A stretch of DNA of 64,000 nucleotides from Maricurvus nonylphenolicus (GCF_042854845.1 NZ_AP031498.1:5208001-5272000), one strand, 5' to 3'. Shown: positions 9,732 through 17,252, counted from the stretch's first letter. Made by a program: numbers and translations. Notes: generated by a model from the letters alone, not told the origin.

Positions 9732-10160
9732 CTATCCCGCTACCGCCAGCAACGCATTAATGGTCAACCAAAACAGCGGAACATTAGACAGAGCGAACAA
9801 CAAAAACCGCAAGCCGATATTGTTTATCAGGCTTTGTACGAGGCTGTGCACAATCCTGATAATAACGTAGCCCCAAGCCAGATAGACATTAATACCCGTT
9901 CCCTCACCAATAACCGCCATAGAAATAGCCAAGGCATAAAACACCGTAGGCTGCTCCATAAGGTGATTGTAGTTATCGGCTTTCCAGCGCACCTTGGCAG
10001 GCAGGGTCGCCATTTGCTCGCCACGAGGCATATTGGGGTCCAGAGTCATCTTTGCACTTTGTATCGCCGGAATACGCGTAAGGTACATCCACAGCCACAT
10101 CACCATTGACCAGGCAACTAAGACGATAACAGGGGTTATTATTGCGGCATCCATGTTCAT
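9732..10160 (-). CDS. MAPEG-family membrane protein
   Basis: A 142-residue integral membrane protein with four predicted helices. The block RWKADNYNHLMEQPTVFYAL is typical of the MAPEG family (membrane-associated eicosanoid and glutathione metabolism proteins), with the conserved N and EQP residues. Bacterial members may conjugate glutathione to hydrophobic substrates. Its position next to a GST-like protein and an aldehyde reductase suggests a detoxification role, which is inference. Confidence 0.83.
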   Translation of the reverse strand: MNMDAAIITPVIVLVAWSMVMWLWMYLTRIPAIQSAKMTLDPNMPRGEQMATLPAKVRWKADNYNHLMEQPTVFYALAISMAVIGEGTGINVYLAWGYVIIRIVHSLVQSLINNIGLRFLLFALSNVPLFWLTINALLAVAG

Positions 10161-10227
10161 GTCGTGTCTCTTTTTTATTGAACTAAACTAATAAGTTACA
10201 ACATTGACAACAACGAAGGGAACCCCA

Positions 10228-11844
10228 ATGATCCGGCTCAGCGTGATATTCATCCTGCTGACCCTCTGGAGCCCGGTGAACACCCTGGCGGATGCCGCTA
10301 ACAAGTCATTAAGGGAGGTCACCCTACAGCTCAAGTGGCTGCATCAGTTTCAGTTTTCAGGCTACTACATGGCCATTGAAAATGGTTACTACCGGGATGT
10401 TGGCTTAAAGGTCAACGTTATAGAGCGAACCCCTAACTCAGTACCCGTAGAACAATTGCTAAGTGGTCAGGTAGAGTTCGCCGTGGCTGATGCCGGTACA
10501 CTGCTCTATCGGGCCGCTGGCATGCCCGTTGTCGCACTGGCAGCCATCTTTCAGCACTCGCCCTCGATTTTACTGACCAATACTGACATGGGCATTCAAT
10601 CCCTGAATGATTTAAAGGGCAAAGCTGTACGCTTGAGCACCGGCTTTAACAATATCGAGCTGGAAACCATGCTTAACAATGCAGGGATAACCTTGGATGA
10701 GCTATTACGCGTCCCGATTGACGATCCCACCGATAATTTCATCTCCGGAAAAACCAAAGCCCTCAACGCCTACAGCACTAACGAACCGTTTTTCTTTCAG
10801 CAACAGGGCGTAGCTTTAACCGTTTTTCGACCACGCGACTATGGAGTCGACTTCTACGGCGATATTCTCACCACCACAGAAAATCTCATCAGCAATGAAC
10901 CCGAGCTTGTCCAAAACTTTCTCGACGCCTCTCTGAAAGGTTGGGCCTATGCCATTGAGCATCAGGAAGAAACCATTGAGATGATTTTGACAAAGTACAA
11001 CAGCCAACATAAAACCCGTGATCACCTTAACTTTGAAGCACAGGAGTCGATCAAATTAATCATGCCAGACATAGTTCCCGTGGGTTATATGCACGAAAAG
11101 CGCTGGCAACATATTGCTGACATACTTACTAACAGAGGCGACTTGAAAGACGGTTTAGAGCTGTCTGAATTTATTTACCAACCGGAAAGCTCAACAACGA
11201 TTTGGGCGTTACTACAGACTTACGGTCGGCAGATTACAATAATTTTTTGCGCCGTTGCCGCTATCTTTCTTGTCGCGCATATCTTTAACTTGCGAGCCCA
11301 AGTTCAGCTACATACCAAAGACTTACAGAACGCTAACCTTAAACTGCAAAACGAAGCGCGAACAGATTCACTAACCGGACTTCCCAACCGGCGCCATTAT
11401 ATGGAAGTATTCTCCCGTGATGTGGAACAGGCGCGTCGAATTAAAGGGGTCTTATCTGTCATCATTGCCGACATAGATCACTTCAAACAGGTAAATGATA
11501 GTTATGGCCACGCCGCTGGCGATGAAGCGCTACGACGTGTAGCACAAGTGTTGCGCAACAACACCCGCAAAGGTGACTTCTTTGCGCGCCTGGGTGGGGA
11601 GGAGTTTGTTATCTCATGCCCCAACACCGACAAACCCGAAGCCATGCAATTGGCAGAGAGATTACGCTTGGATCTGGAAAATACGGAAGTAATTTTCAAT
11701 GATCAAACCTTCTCCATCACCATCAGCCTGGGAATCACCAGCCTACAAGACAATGACGACGAAGAGAGGTTACTGCACCGCGCAGACCTGGCACTGTATG
11801 AAGCCAAGCTGGAAGGCCGCAATCGCAGTGTCTACCGGGTGTAA
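10228..11844 (+). CDS. NMT1/THI5-like sensor fused to GGDEF diguanylate cyclase
   Basis: A 538-residue membrane protein. It has a signal peptide (about 1-22), then a periplasmic NMT1/THI5-type solute-binding domain (about 30-310; LQLKWLHQFQFSGYYMAIE and FAVADAGTLLYR are typical). One membrane helix follows (about 338-358), then a short coiled coil and a GGDEF domain with the active motif GGEEF (LGGEEFVISC), which should make cyclic-di-GMP. The binding domain is normally a free ABC-transporter protein for pyrimidine precursors or similar ligands; here it is the sensor of the cyclase. ATG 10228 follows AAGGGAA; a TTG at 10204 is less likely. The ligand is unknown. Confidence 0.88.
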   Translation: MIRLSVIFILLTLWSPVNTLADAANKSLREVTLQLKWLHQFQFSGYYMAIENGYYRDVGLKVNVIERTPNSVPVEQLLSGQVEFAVADAGTLLYRAAGMPVVALAAIFQHSPSILLTNTDMGIQSLNDLKGKAVRLSTGFNNIELETMLNNAGITLDELLRVPIDDPTDNFISGKTKALNAYSTNEPFFFQQQGVALTVFRPRDYGVDFYGDILTTTENLISNEPELVQNFLDASLKGWAYAIEHQEETIEMILTKYNSQHKTRDHLNFEAQESIKLIMPDIVPVGYMHEKRWQHIADILTNRGDLKDGLELSEFIYQPESSTTIWALLQTYGRQITIIFCAVAAIFLVAHIFNLRAQVQLHTKDLQNANLKLQNEARTDSLTGLPNRRHYMEVFSRDVEQARRIKGVLSVIIADIDHFKQVNDSYGHAAGDEALRRVAQVLRNNTRKGDFFARLGGEEFVISCPNTDKPEAMQLAERLRLDLENTEVIFNDQTFSITISLGITSLQDNDDEERLLHRADLALYEAKLEGRNRSVYRV

Positions 11845-11848
11845 CGCA

Positions 11849-12784
11849 TTATTGCGTTTGAATCAGAGCGAGCTTTAGACCTTTATCCGCTTCCAGCTCT
11901 TTTATTTCATCGCCTAGCGCTATCTGGGTAATGGATTTCACCTCACCCATGGCATCAACCACCCCTTGCTGAAACTCATCAAAGGTAACTTGTTGATTAT
12001 TGAGCGCGGCCAGAATTACCCCACCCTCTTTTAAATATTTGCCACAACGCCTCAGCAGTTTTTGATAATCTGGCCAGCCTCTGAAAGACCCCTTTTGAAA
12101 GGGCGGCGGATCCAGAATAATGATATCAAATTTCGACTGCTTGGCTATTTGACTATTGGACTTAAGAATATCTTTCTTCCAAATCGATACCCTATCATCC
12201 ATCAAGCCATTTAACTCATGGTTGGCTTTTGCGGTTTTGGTTGCACTGCCGCACATATCAATATTCACAACCTTCTTGGCGCCACCTTGTAGCGCAAACA
12301 ATGAGAATACCGATGTGTAAGAAAACAGATTCAGCACTCGCTTGCCTTCGGCATGTTCGTTTACCCAGTCCCAGCCGCTGCGCATATCGGGAAACACTCC
12401 GGTGTTTCTATTGGCTCCCAAACTCACCTTACACTTAAGCCCATGACCCAGGGATGAATCAAACTCAAGAGGCAGCTGCTGATCATCGATACATCGAGCA
12501 AACAGGATTTCATTCTCAACATCAGGCCAGGGCCGCGATTGCAGCAGAACCGTTTCAATCATGGCATTGGCCTCGAACACCTCCTCCAGCGCCATCTTAC
12601 AATCCGGGTCCAGTGCCTCCTCATAACACTGCACGAATAAGACAGGCGGATACCACTCGACATTGATATTGTCCAATGCGGGGAAGAATCGCCCTCTACC
12701 ATGAAATACCCGTGACACCTGCTCTGGCAAGGCGCTAAGGTTGTTGTCAATTTCTTGTTTGAAAAGAGAAAAATCAGTCGCCAT
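11849..12784 (-). CDS. Class I SAM-dependent methyltransferase, RlmI/RlmK-related
   Basis: A 311-residue protein with the Methyltrans_SAM fold. NRNTGVFPDMRSGWDWV and RVLNLFSYTSVFSLFALQGG form the SAM-binding region (about 135-190). ILDPPPFQKGSF carries the DPPxF motif found in 23S rRNA cytosine methyltransferases such as RlmI and RlmK. No PUA or THUMP RNA-binding domain is present, so the substrate is uncertain. It is convergent with the GGDEF gene, leaving only four bases between stops. Confidence 0.78.
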   Translation of the reverse strand: MATDFSLFKQEIDNNLSALPEQVSRVFHGRGRFFPALDNINVEWYPPVLFVQCYEEALDPDCKMALEEVFEANAMIETVLLQSRPWPDVENEILFARCIDDQQLPLEFDSSLGHGLKCKVSLGANRNTGVFPDMRSGWDWVNEHAEGKRVLNLFSYTSVFSLFALQGGAKKVVNIDMCGSATKTAKANHELNGLMDDRVSIWKKDILKSNSQIAKQSKFDIIILDPPPFQKGSFRGWPDYQKLLRRCGKYLKEGGVILAALNNQQVTFDEFQQGVVDAMGEVKSITQIALGDEIKELEADKGLKLALIQTQ

Positions 12785-12866
12785 GGATGTATTCTTACTG
12801 GGTCAATGACAGCTACGAAATAGCCTACGTGCTTTACTGACTGATTTTAACAAAAAAAGCCTGCTA

Positions 12867-13901
12867 TTAGTGCTTTGCCTTCGACAAATAGCTGTTAGAG
12901 AGAAATTCCTGATAGGACGCCAACACTTGCTCTGTAGCCTCTAACTGCGGGTAGTGACCCACACCAGGCAATCGAACGCCGTCCGCATTGGCGATCAGCT
13001 CTCTATAGCGCTGCAGCACATTATCCCCCGATAAACTATCTTCAGCCCCAACGATAATTCGCATGGGCACTGCGGTAGCCTGCATAGACTCAACCCAGCG
13101 ATCACGATGCTGGTAACGCTCATCGATATAACCAATTAACTCAGGCTGAACCAGTACACCCTGCTGTTCATTAATTAGCTGCCAGTAGGATTGCAGCTGC
13201 TGCTCAGTGGGCTGACTTTGATGACCAAACACCGCTGCGAACCGCGCTGAAAACCTTTCTTCATCCGCCAGTTTGACCAACCAGGGACCAAACGCACTAT
13301 TCATCAGAGTCATAACCAGGTTATGGTTTTGAGTTTCCGCAAACAATCCCCCATTGAGCAAACCAAGGCTTAACAGAAAACCACGATGACTAACCTCTGC
13401 TCCCACACGCTCTTTAACCTGATCGCCATGCCTTGCCAACAGTTCCTGGGCAACACTGACACCGTAGTCGTGAGCCAACAGATGAAAGTGCTCAATACCC
13501 AACTGCCTGGTAAGCGCCATCACAATATCCGCCTGTTCGATCAAACTGTAAGCGTAATCTTTAGGTTTGTCTGAATAACCAAAGCCGAGTAAATCCAAAG
13601 CCACCACCTGGTAGTCCCGAGATAAAGGCTGCCAAAGCCCCTGCCAATCCCAGGCCGCCGAGGGAAAACCGTGGATCAGTAATACGACAGGCTTACCCTT
13701 AGGCCCCGCCTGCCAATAAGCAATACGATGCCCCAGCAGCTGAGCAAACTGCGCTTGCTGGCGCCACTCTTTTAAAGGAATGGTGATTGAAAATTGTTGA
13801 TCAGGGTTTACAGCACGGGTTGTATCCTTACATGCACTAAGCGTAACGCCTAAGGCGATAAGCACTGATACCATCCATGCAAATTTTTTGATCGACGCCA
13901 T
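12867..13901 (-). CDS. Alpha/beta-hydrolase lipoprotein
   Basis: A 344-residue hydrolase. It starts with a lipoprotein signal ending in the lipobox VTLSAC (Cys about 24). Alpha/beta-hydrolase motifs follow: the oxyanion loop LIHGFPSAAWDW, DLLGFGYSDKP, a nucleophile elbow region LLAHDYGVSVAQE where Asp stands at the nucleophile position (as in haloalkane dehalogenases and epoxide hydrolases), and the catalytic His in GVGHYPQLE. The ATG at 13901 is chosen because TAGGAG lies eight bases upstream. Epoxide or halide hydrolysis is possible but unproven. Confidence 0.8.
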   Translation of the reverse strand: MASIKKFAWMVSVLIALGVTLSACKDTTRAVNPDQQFSITIPLKEWRQQAQFAQLLGHRIAYWQAGPKGKPVVLLIHGFPSAAWDWQGLWQPLSRDYQVVALDLLGFGYSDKPKDYAYSLIEQADIVMALTRQLGIEHFHLLAHDYGVSVAQELLARHGDQVKERVGAEVSHRGFLLSLGLLNGGLFAETQNHNLVMTLMNSAFGPWLVKLADEERFSARFAAVFGHQSQPTEQQLQSYWQLINEQQGVLVQPELIGYIDERYQHRDRWVESMQATAVPMRIIVGAEDSLSGDNVLQRYRELIANADGVRLPGVGHYPQLEATEQVLASYQEFLSNSYLSKAKH

Positions 13902-14033
13902 ACCCAATCTCCTATCTATCATTAACACTGATTAAACAATAGGAGATCAGACTAGGCCGGCCCCAGTCAGCTGTAAATCAAATATTATATATATGTAATA
14001 TTGAGCAGCTTGATATTCGAAGAGGGGAAGTAG

Positions 14034-14390
14034 CTAATCAGAAAAACATAGTTTATTGTTATCCAAATCTCGCACATAGGCAGAATAACGAGGCCCACGC
14101 TGATTTGGCTCCCCCTCGCAGGTACCGCCTAATGCAATTGCCTTGTTATAAAACCTTTTAACGTCTTCGGTAGATCCAACACTAAAGCCAAGCATTGTGC
14201 CATTACCATTCGTTGCCGATTTTTCATCAAAGGGGATAGCCAGCGCAAATGCAAAATCCTCACCCAGCCAGTAGGTCATTCTGTCTGTTGGTGCAATTTT
14301 CTCAAGCCATTCCTGTTCGAAAAGCGCATCGTAGAATTTAGTTGCGGCTTCCATGTTGTTTGTGCCAACAACAAAGTAGTTCATTTTCAT
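14034..14390 (-). CDS. Glyoxalase/VOC-family protein (cassette 6)
   Basis: A 118-residue single-domain protein of the vicinal-oxygen-chelate superfamily. MNYFVVGTNNMEAATKFYDALF is the typical first strand and helix, GFSVGSTEDVKRFYNKAIALGG the second module's start, and YVRDLDNNKLCF the closing strand. Members include dioxygenases, glyoxalases and antibiotic-binding proteins; the sequence does not decide between them. An AGGAG site lies about nine bases before the ATG. It is the last cassette and has no visible attC behind it. Confidence 0.8.
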   Translation of the reverse strand: MKMNYFVVGTNNMEAATKFYDALFEQEWLEKIAPTDRMTYWLGEDFAFALAIPFDEKSATNGNGTMLGFSVGSTEDVKRFYNKAIALGGTCEGEPNQRGPRYSAYVRDLDNNKLCFSD

Positions 14391-14461
14391 TGTGTATTAT
14401 CTCCTACTGAATAGTAGGCAGATAATAGCTTTAGGCTACTGACAACAGTGTGTCAGTAGGG

Positions 14462-14593
14462 GTATAACGACCAGTGCCTTGAAAAATTCAATCGACCAAT
14501 GTAGCCGCTCAATAAGGCGGCGAGGATATTTATTGGGGGCAGTGAAATTAATGATCGTAACAGCGCTGTTACGACGATAAATGCTAGTTATTA
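14462..14593 (-). repeat. Possible attC site of cassette 5 (weak)
   Basis: On the cassette strand it opens with TAATAAC and closes with GTTATAC, giving about 132 bp. The opening box contains the stop codon of the upstream gene, just as in the clearer attC at 14943-15015. The inner part has small inverted repeats (for example GTAACAGCGCTGTTAC) but lacks the GGACGCGC core of the others. It may be a long VCR-like variant. Confidence 0.45.
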
Positions 14594-14932
14594 TGAACTC
14601 ACATACTGAAGTTCTAACACTACAAATGCAGCCACTGCTGAAATACCAGCACCAGAACCCAAGCCAAGTGTAATAAGCTGGATATGCCACCTTTTGAAAG
14701 TAGAAAGACTATAGAACGATGGAAGCAAACATGCAGAAGACAGGGCCACCATACCCGTGAAGAGCATCAACAATGGCTGAAGCTTTGTTCCATTACCATA
14801 CATATACACTACAACTAAAACGACAAGCGCCGACAAAGAGATCAGAGACAGCTCTACGCAGTGCCATAAACGCTTCCATTTTCTAGTTTCTGGTTGTTTG
14901 TACCAATTAATTCTTTCAGATAATGATTTCAA
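14591..14932 (-). CDS. Small membrane protein of unknown function (cassette 5)
   Basis: A 113-residue protein with a basic N-terminus and three predicted membrane helices (about 27-45, 52-72 and 85-108). I do not recognise the family. The start is a TTG at 14932; GAGG five bases upstream lies in the first bases of the cassette, directly behind the preceding attC. The stop TAA lies inside the next attC-like box. Gene and recombination sites are therefore packed tightly, as in integron cassettes. Confidence 0.65.
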   Translation of the reverse strand: MKSLSERINWYKQPETRKWKRLWHCVELSLISLSALVVLVVVYMYGNGTKLQPLLMLFTGMVALSSACLLPSFYSLSTFKRWHIQLITLGLGSGAGISAVAAFVVLELQYVSS

Positions 14933-14942
14933 GGGTGCCTCT

Positions 14943-15015
14943 TATTAACGCCGCCAACAAAGGCAGCGAGGTCCAGCCACGCTTTTCGCGGCGATTTTTC
15001 TTGGCTTTGTTATTG
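14943..15015 (-). repeat. attC site of cassette 4
   Basis: A 73-bp site, read on the - strand. It opens with CAATAAC, continues with an AAAGCC arm, has a GGCTGGACC core near its middle, and ends with the GGCGGCG arm and GTTAATA. Outer and inner arms pair, giving the imperfect hairpin expected of an attC. The TAA stop of cassette 4 is part of the opening box. It shares its arms and core with the site at 15993-16065. Confidence 0.85.
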
Positions 15016-15441
15016 AGCACCCTGATCATCCACAAGCTCCTTCGTCAGCTCAACTGCCTCTTCACTGGTAATAAGTTTCACAGAAGATCTAGTCGAGTCG
15101 ACGTACACGGAAACATGATTATAATATTTGCTCCACGGCTCCACTAGAACACCGCGCTTAAAAGGTATAACAAACGTTACAACATATCCTTCTTTAAGAA
15201 CAAACAAACTAGTATGATAAAAATCATTATCGAACTTGACTAAGCTATTCTCTGGATCATGAACATAGCTATAAGCCTTTGATAGAACCTCAACGTTTCT
15301 TAATGGTAATGCTATATGCTTATTAGAATTCTCAATATATTCTATATCAACAATTCTTTTCAAAACGTCAGAGTTACCCTCCGAGAAAGCTTTACCGGAA
15401 TATAAAAATCCAAGAAAAATAAATAGCAATCTATGAATCAT
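15010..15441 (-). CDS. Secreted protein of unknown function (cassette 4)
   Basis: A 143-residue protein with a clear signal peptide (MIHRLLFIFLGFLYSGKAFS, cleavage near residue 20) and no internal membrane helix or cysteine pair. The mature part is rich in beta-type sequence (FVLKEGYVVTFVIPFKRG). I recognise no family. The DNA is visibly richer in A and T than the chromosome genes, which fits a captured cassette. Confidence 0.65.
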   Translation of the reverse strand: MIHRLLFIFLGFLYSGKAFSEGNSDVLKRIVDIEYIENSNKHIALPLRNVEVLSKAYSYVHDPENSLVKFDNDFYHTSLFVLKEGYVVTFVIPFKRGVLVEPWSKYYNHVSVYVDSTRSSVKLITSEEAVELTKELVDDQGAQ

Positions 15442-15470
15442 AATTTATTCTATTTTTGACCATTGCCAAA

Positions 15471-15559
15471 CCATAACGCTTTTATAAACGGCGCACGCTT
15501 TTTGCGCGTCCAGTGGAGGCCGTTTTTGGCCGTAACGGTGTTTGAGAAACTTGTTACAT
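15471..15559 (-). repeat. attC site of cassette 3
   Basis: An 89-bp site on the cassette strand, from ATGTAAC to GTTATGG. The middle carries CTGGACGCGC followed by a complementary GCGTGCGCC arm, and nested arms GGCC..GGCC give a strong hairpin. The core matches the attC at 15993-16065. Confidence 0.8.
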
Positions 15560-15593
15560 AGCTCCTACAAAGGCTATTAAGAACCTCGAAAAA

Positions 15594-15992
15594 TCATATA
15601 GCCAGAATTATAAACATTACCGGCACTAAGTAACACCAAACATACATAAAGCCAATTAACAACTTAAAGAAGTACTCTGGTCTCGACAGTTCTCCACCTT
15701 CAAACAGGTGCAAGTTGATGCGGAACCGTATTATATTGCCAGCAAGAACAAATGCTAAAAAAGTTAACGGCTGACCTAACGTTACGAAAATCAGCCACTC
15801 ATGTTTCTCGATATACTCATGGCCACCCAATACACTCACACGAAATATGCCATCACTAATATAGCTATCATAATCCGGAGACTGACCAAAAGTAGTCAAA
15901 CTTAAAAAGATAAAGCATAAAACCAAGGAGAGAACGAAATACTTCTCCACTCCTTTTGATCTTATGTAATTAAATGGCCATATCATCTTCAT
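15594..15992 (-). CDS. Membrane protein of unknown function (cassette 3)
   Basis: A 132-residue protein from the ATG at 15992. An upstream in-frame ATG at 16010 lies inside the previous attC and would only exist after insertion. Three hydrophobic segments are visible: about 18-37 (YFVLSLVLCFIFLSLTTFG), 65-87 and 108-130. Between the first two is a short polar loop rich in D, Y and S. I recognise no family. The DNA is A+T-rich. Confidence 0.6.
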   Translation of the reverse strand: MKMIWPFNYIRSKGVEKYFVLSLVLCFIFLSLTTFGQSPDYDSYISDGIFRVSVLGGHEYIEKHEWLIFVTLGQPLTFLAFVLAGNIIRFRINLHLFEGGELSRPEYFFKLLIGFMYVWCYLVPVMFIILAI

Positions 15993-16065
15993 ATGTAACG
16001 CCGCAAGCAAAGGCGCGCGTTAGCGCGTCCAGCCCGCAGGGCGATTTTGCCTTGCCTTGTTATAC
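15993..16065 (-). repeat. attC site of cassette 2
   Basis: A 73-bp site and the clearest of the set. Read on the - strand, it opens with GTATAAC, an AAGGC arm follows, the core is CTGGACGCGC paired with GCGCGCC, and it ends with GCTTGCGGC and GTTACAT. Arms pair across the whole site with a few unpaired bases, as attC sites require for single-strand recombination. Confidence 0.9.
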
Positions 16066-16071
16066 GTTTTC

Positions 16072-16368
16072 TCACAACTGCGCCTTAACTGCTTGGCATA
16101 AAGCCGTAAGATTATTATTAAAATCTTGCTCAGTGCCCTCGGGAACAATCGGCTCGAGCATTACCCAAGTATTGTTACCTTGCCAAGACTCAACGGAACC
16201 AAAACCTTCCTCACCATCCCACAGGATCATGAACCGCTTTTCGCCTGTGGCATATATGCAATGCATAGAACCACAATAGTCTAGCTCTGTATCAGGCTTA
16301 TCTTCTTCGTAGCCTGCCTTAGATAGAATCTCTGCAATACTACGTTTTATCTTGTGATATTCGTGCAT
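16072..16368 (-). CDS. Small acidic protein of unknown function (cassette 2)
   Basis: A 98-residue soluble acidic protein with no signal or membrane segment. It has two cysteines (CGSMHC) and a tryptophan-rich middle (MILWDGEEGFGSVESWQ). The ATG follows the cassette boundary by about 16 bases. I recognise no family. It fits the common class of cassette genes without known relatives. Confidence 0.6.
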   Translation of the reverse strand: MHEYHKIKRSIAEILSKAGYEEDKPDTELDYCGSMHCIYATGEKRFMILWDGEEGFGSVESWQGNNTWVMLEPIVPEGTEQDFNNNLTALCQAVKAQL

Positions 16369-16378
16369 TCTGATTTAC

Positions 16379-16493
16379 GTATAACAGCTTATTCTATGTC
16401 TCGATGACGTGATTAATTACGTCACCGTGACGTATAACTACAAAACAGAAATTCAACCTAAATGAATTTCCCCTTACTTTCAATAAGTTATCC
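16379..16493 (-). repeat. Possible attC site of cassette 1 (atypical)
   Basis: About 115 bp on the - strand, opening with GGATAAC-TTATT and closing with AATAAGC-TGTTATAC, so the outer arms pair. The inside holds two further hairpins, GAAATTC..GAATTTC and TGACGTAATTAATCACGTCA. It is longer than its neighbours and lacks the GGACGCGC core, so it may come from a different cassette pool. Confidence 0.55.
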
Positions 16494-16545
16494 GCTAGCA
16501 CTCACTAACTGACGTGATTAATTTCGTCAGTTAGTGAGTGCTAGC
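16494..16545. repeat. Perfect 21-bp inverted repeat between toxin gene and attC
   Basis: The arms 16494-16514 (GCTAGCACTCACTAACTGACG) and 16525-16545 are exact reverse complements around a 10-base loop. Neither side has the T-run of a normal terminator on the correct strand. The loop region (16510-16529) repeats, with one change, a 20-bp palindrome at 16405-16424 inside the attC. Confidence 0.7.
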
Positions 16546-16555
16546 AAAAAAATAT

Positions 16556-16852
16556 TTAAACACGAACCTTCCATCGGCGCGGACTCCGGCTGCCGTGTAA
16601 CAGAGCCAGAACTACGAGTACATTACCTTTAACAACAAAGAAGATTGCAAACGGAAAACGCTGAACCAATATCCTATGGATATTCTTATGAACCACCGGA
16701 TAGTGGGTGGGATGTTGAGTGATTTTTTCAAGTGCAGCCTCAATACAACGTATGAAGTCACTACCTAAGCCTTTGCGGCATTTTTCGTAATAGTGATAGG
16801 CATCTTGAATATCTGCTTCCGCTGCAGGCCTTATCCTTAGGGTGTAGTCCAT
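16556..16852 (-). CDS. RelE/ParE-family toxin (cassette 1)
   Basis: A 98-residue basic protein of the RelE/ParE superfamily (YTLRIRPAAEADIQDAYHYYE, then FPFAIFFVVKGNVLVVLALLHGSRSPRRW, which is the typical ending). ParE-type members inhibit gyrase and RelE-type members cleave mRNA; the sequence does not settle which. Its start overlaps the antitoxin stop by one base (TAATG), so the pair is translationally coupled. A toxin-antitoxin pair often stabilises integron arrays. Confidence 0.85.
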   Translation of the reverse strand: MDYTLRIRPAAEADIQDAYHYYEKCRKGLGSDFIRCIEAALEKITQHPTHYPVVHKNIHRILVQRFPFAIFFVVKGNVLVVLALLHGSRSPRRWKVRV

Positions 16853-17052
16853 TAGGTCTTTAAGATCCTTGCTTTAACCTCTTGCCAGGACGCGCCAGAA
16901 TCTTCATCCATATCAAACTGTGCCAACCTGTGATCAAGCTCTTCAATTTGTTCTTGAGTCACTGGCAGTGCCTGCTGATCGATAATGACACTGTCCCAGA
17001 GTTCCTGCGCAAGCGAGACTTTCTCCGCATTGCTAAGCTCTTGAATTTTCAT
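16852..17052 (-). CDS. Addiction-module antitoxin (cassette 1)
   Basis: A 66-residue acidic protein of the PF09720-type addiction module family: MKIQELSNAEKVSLAQELWDS, then EELDHRLAQFDMDEDSGASWQEV, with the conserved E-L-W-D-S and SWxEV motifs. The start at 17052 is chosen because the longer frame, from 17103, would read through the attI-like junction. It partners the toxin that follows. Confidence 0.85.
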   Translation of the reverse strand: MKIQELSNAEKVSLAQELWDSVIIDQQALPVTQEQIEELDHRLAQFDMDEDSGASWQEVKARILKT

Positions 17053-17063
17053 GCTTTTCACCA

Positions 17064-17130
17064 ACTTAACGACCAGTGTCTGCCTATTATAAACCAACAG
17101 CATATCTCTCGCACTTACTCCCCCCTAATC
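17064..17130 (-). other. attI-like region and cassette insertion point
   Basis: On the cassette strand, GTTAAGT at 17070-17064 matches the GTTRRRY recombination box and lies 12 bases before the first cassette gene. A second GTTGATT-like box lies about 60 bases upstream, as attI sites usually have an extra integrase-binding site. The outer limit is approximate; it cannot be fixed without comparison to related integrons. Confidence 0.6.
17086..17114 (-). promoter_or_regulatory. Possible cassette promoter (Pc)
   Basis: On the - strand a perfect -10 box TATAAT (17091-17086) lies 17 bases after a poor -35 box (GTGCGA). It would start transcription about ten bases before the insertion point and drive the cassettes or the antitoxin. 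Confidence 0.35.
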
Positions 17131-17196
17131 AACAGCACGCCACTAGCGTGCCACAGCAAGATATTGATACTTTTTTATGGTTTTTAAACGCAATCA

Positions 17197-17240
17197 TTGA
17201 CAGCGTTCAAACCAAGCCAATACTGTATATAAAAACAGCA
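17197..17240 (+). promoter_or_regulatory. intI promoter with LexA (SOS) box
   Basis: TACTGTATATAAAAACAGCA at 17221-17240 fits the LexA consensus CTG-N10-CAG with an AT-rich spacer, 12 bases before the intI ATG. A perfect -35 box TTGACA lies at 17197-17202, and the likely -10 region overlaps the LexA box. LexA repression of integron integrases is established in Vibrio cholerae and class 1 integrons. Confidence 0.82.
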
Positions 17241-17252
17241 AGGTATTTAGGG

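Noticed and set aside
12867..13901. Hydrolase as a seventh integron cassette
   Set aside because: No attC separates it from the array and it is larger than usual cassettes, so I place it outside.
13902..14033. A sixth attC behind the VOC cassette
   Set aside because: I looked for paired RYYYAAC/GTTRRRY boxes and a core. Only short AT-rich palindromes (ATATATAT) are present, so no site is claimed.
14436..14690. 84-codon frame on the - strand
   Set aside because: It overlaps the cassette 5 gene and its attC-like site in another frame and has no ribosome site.
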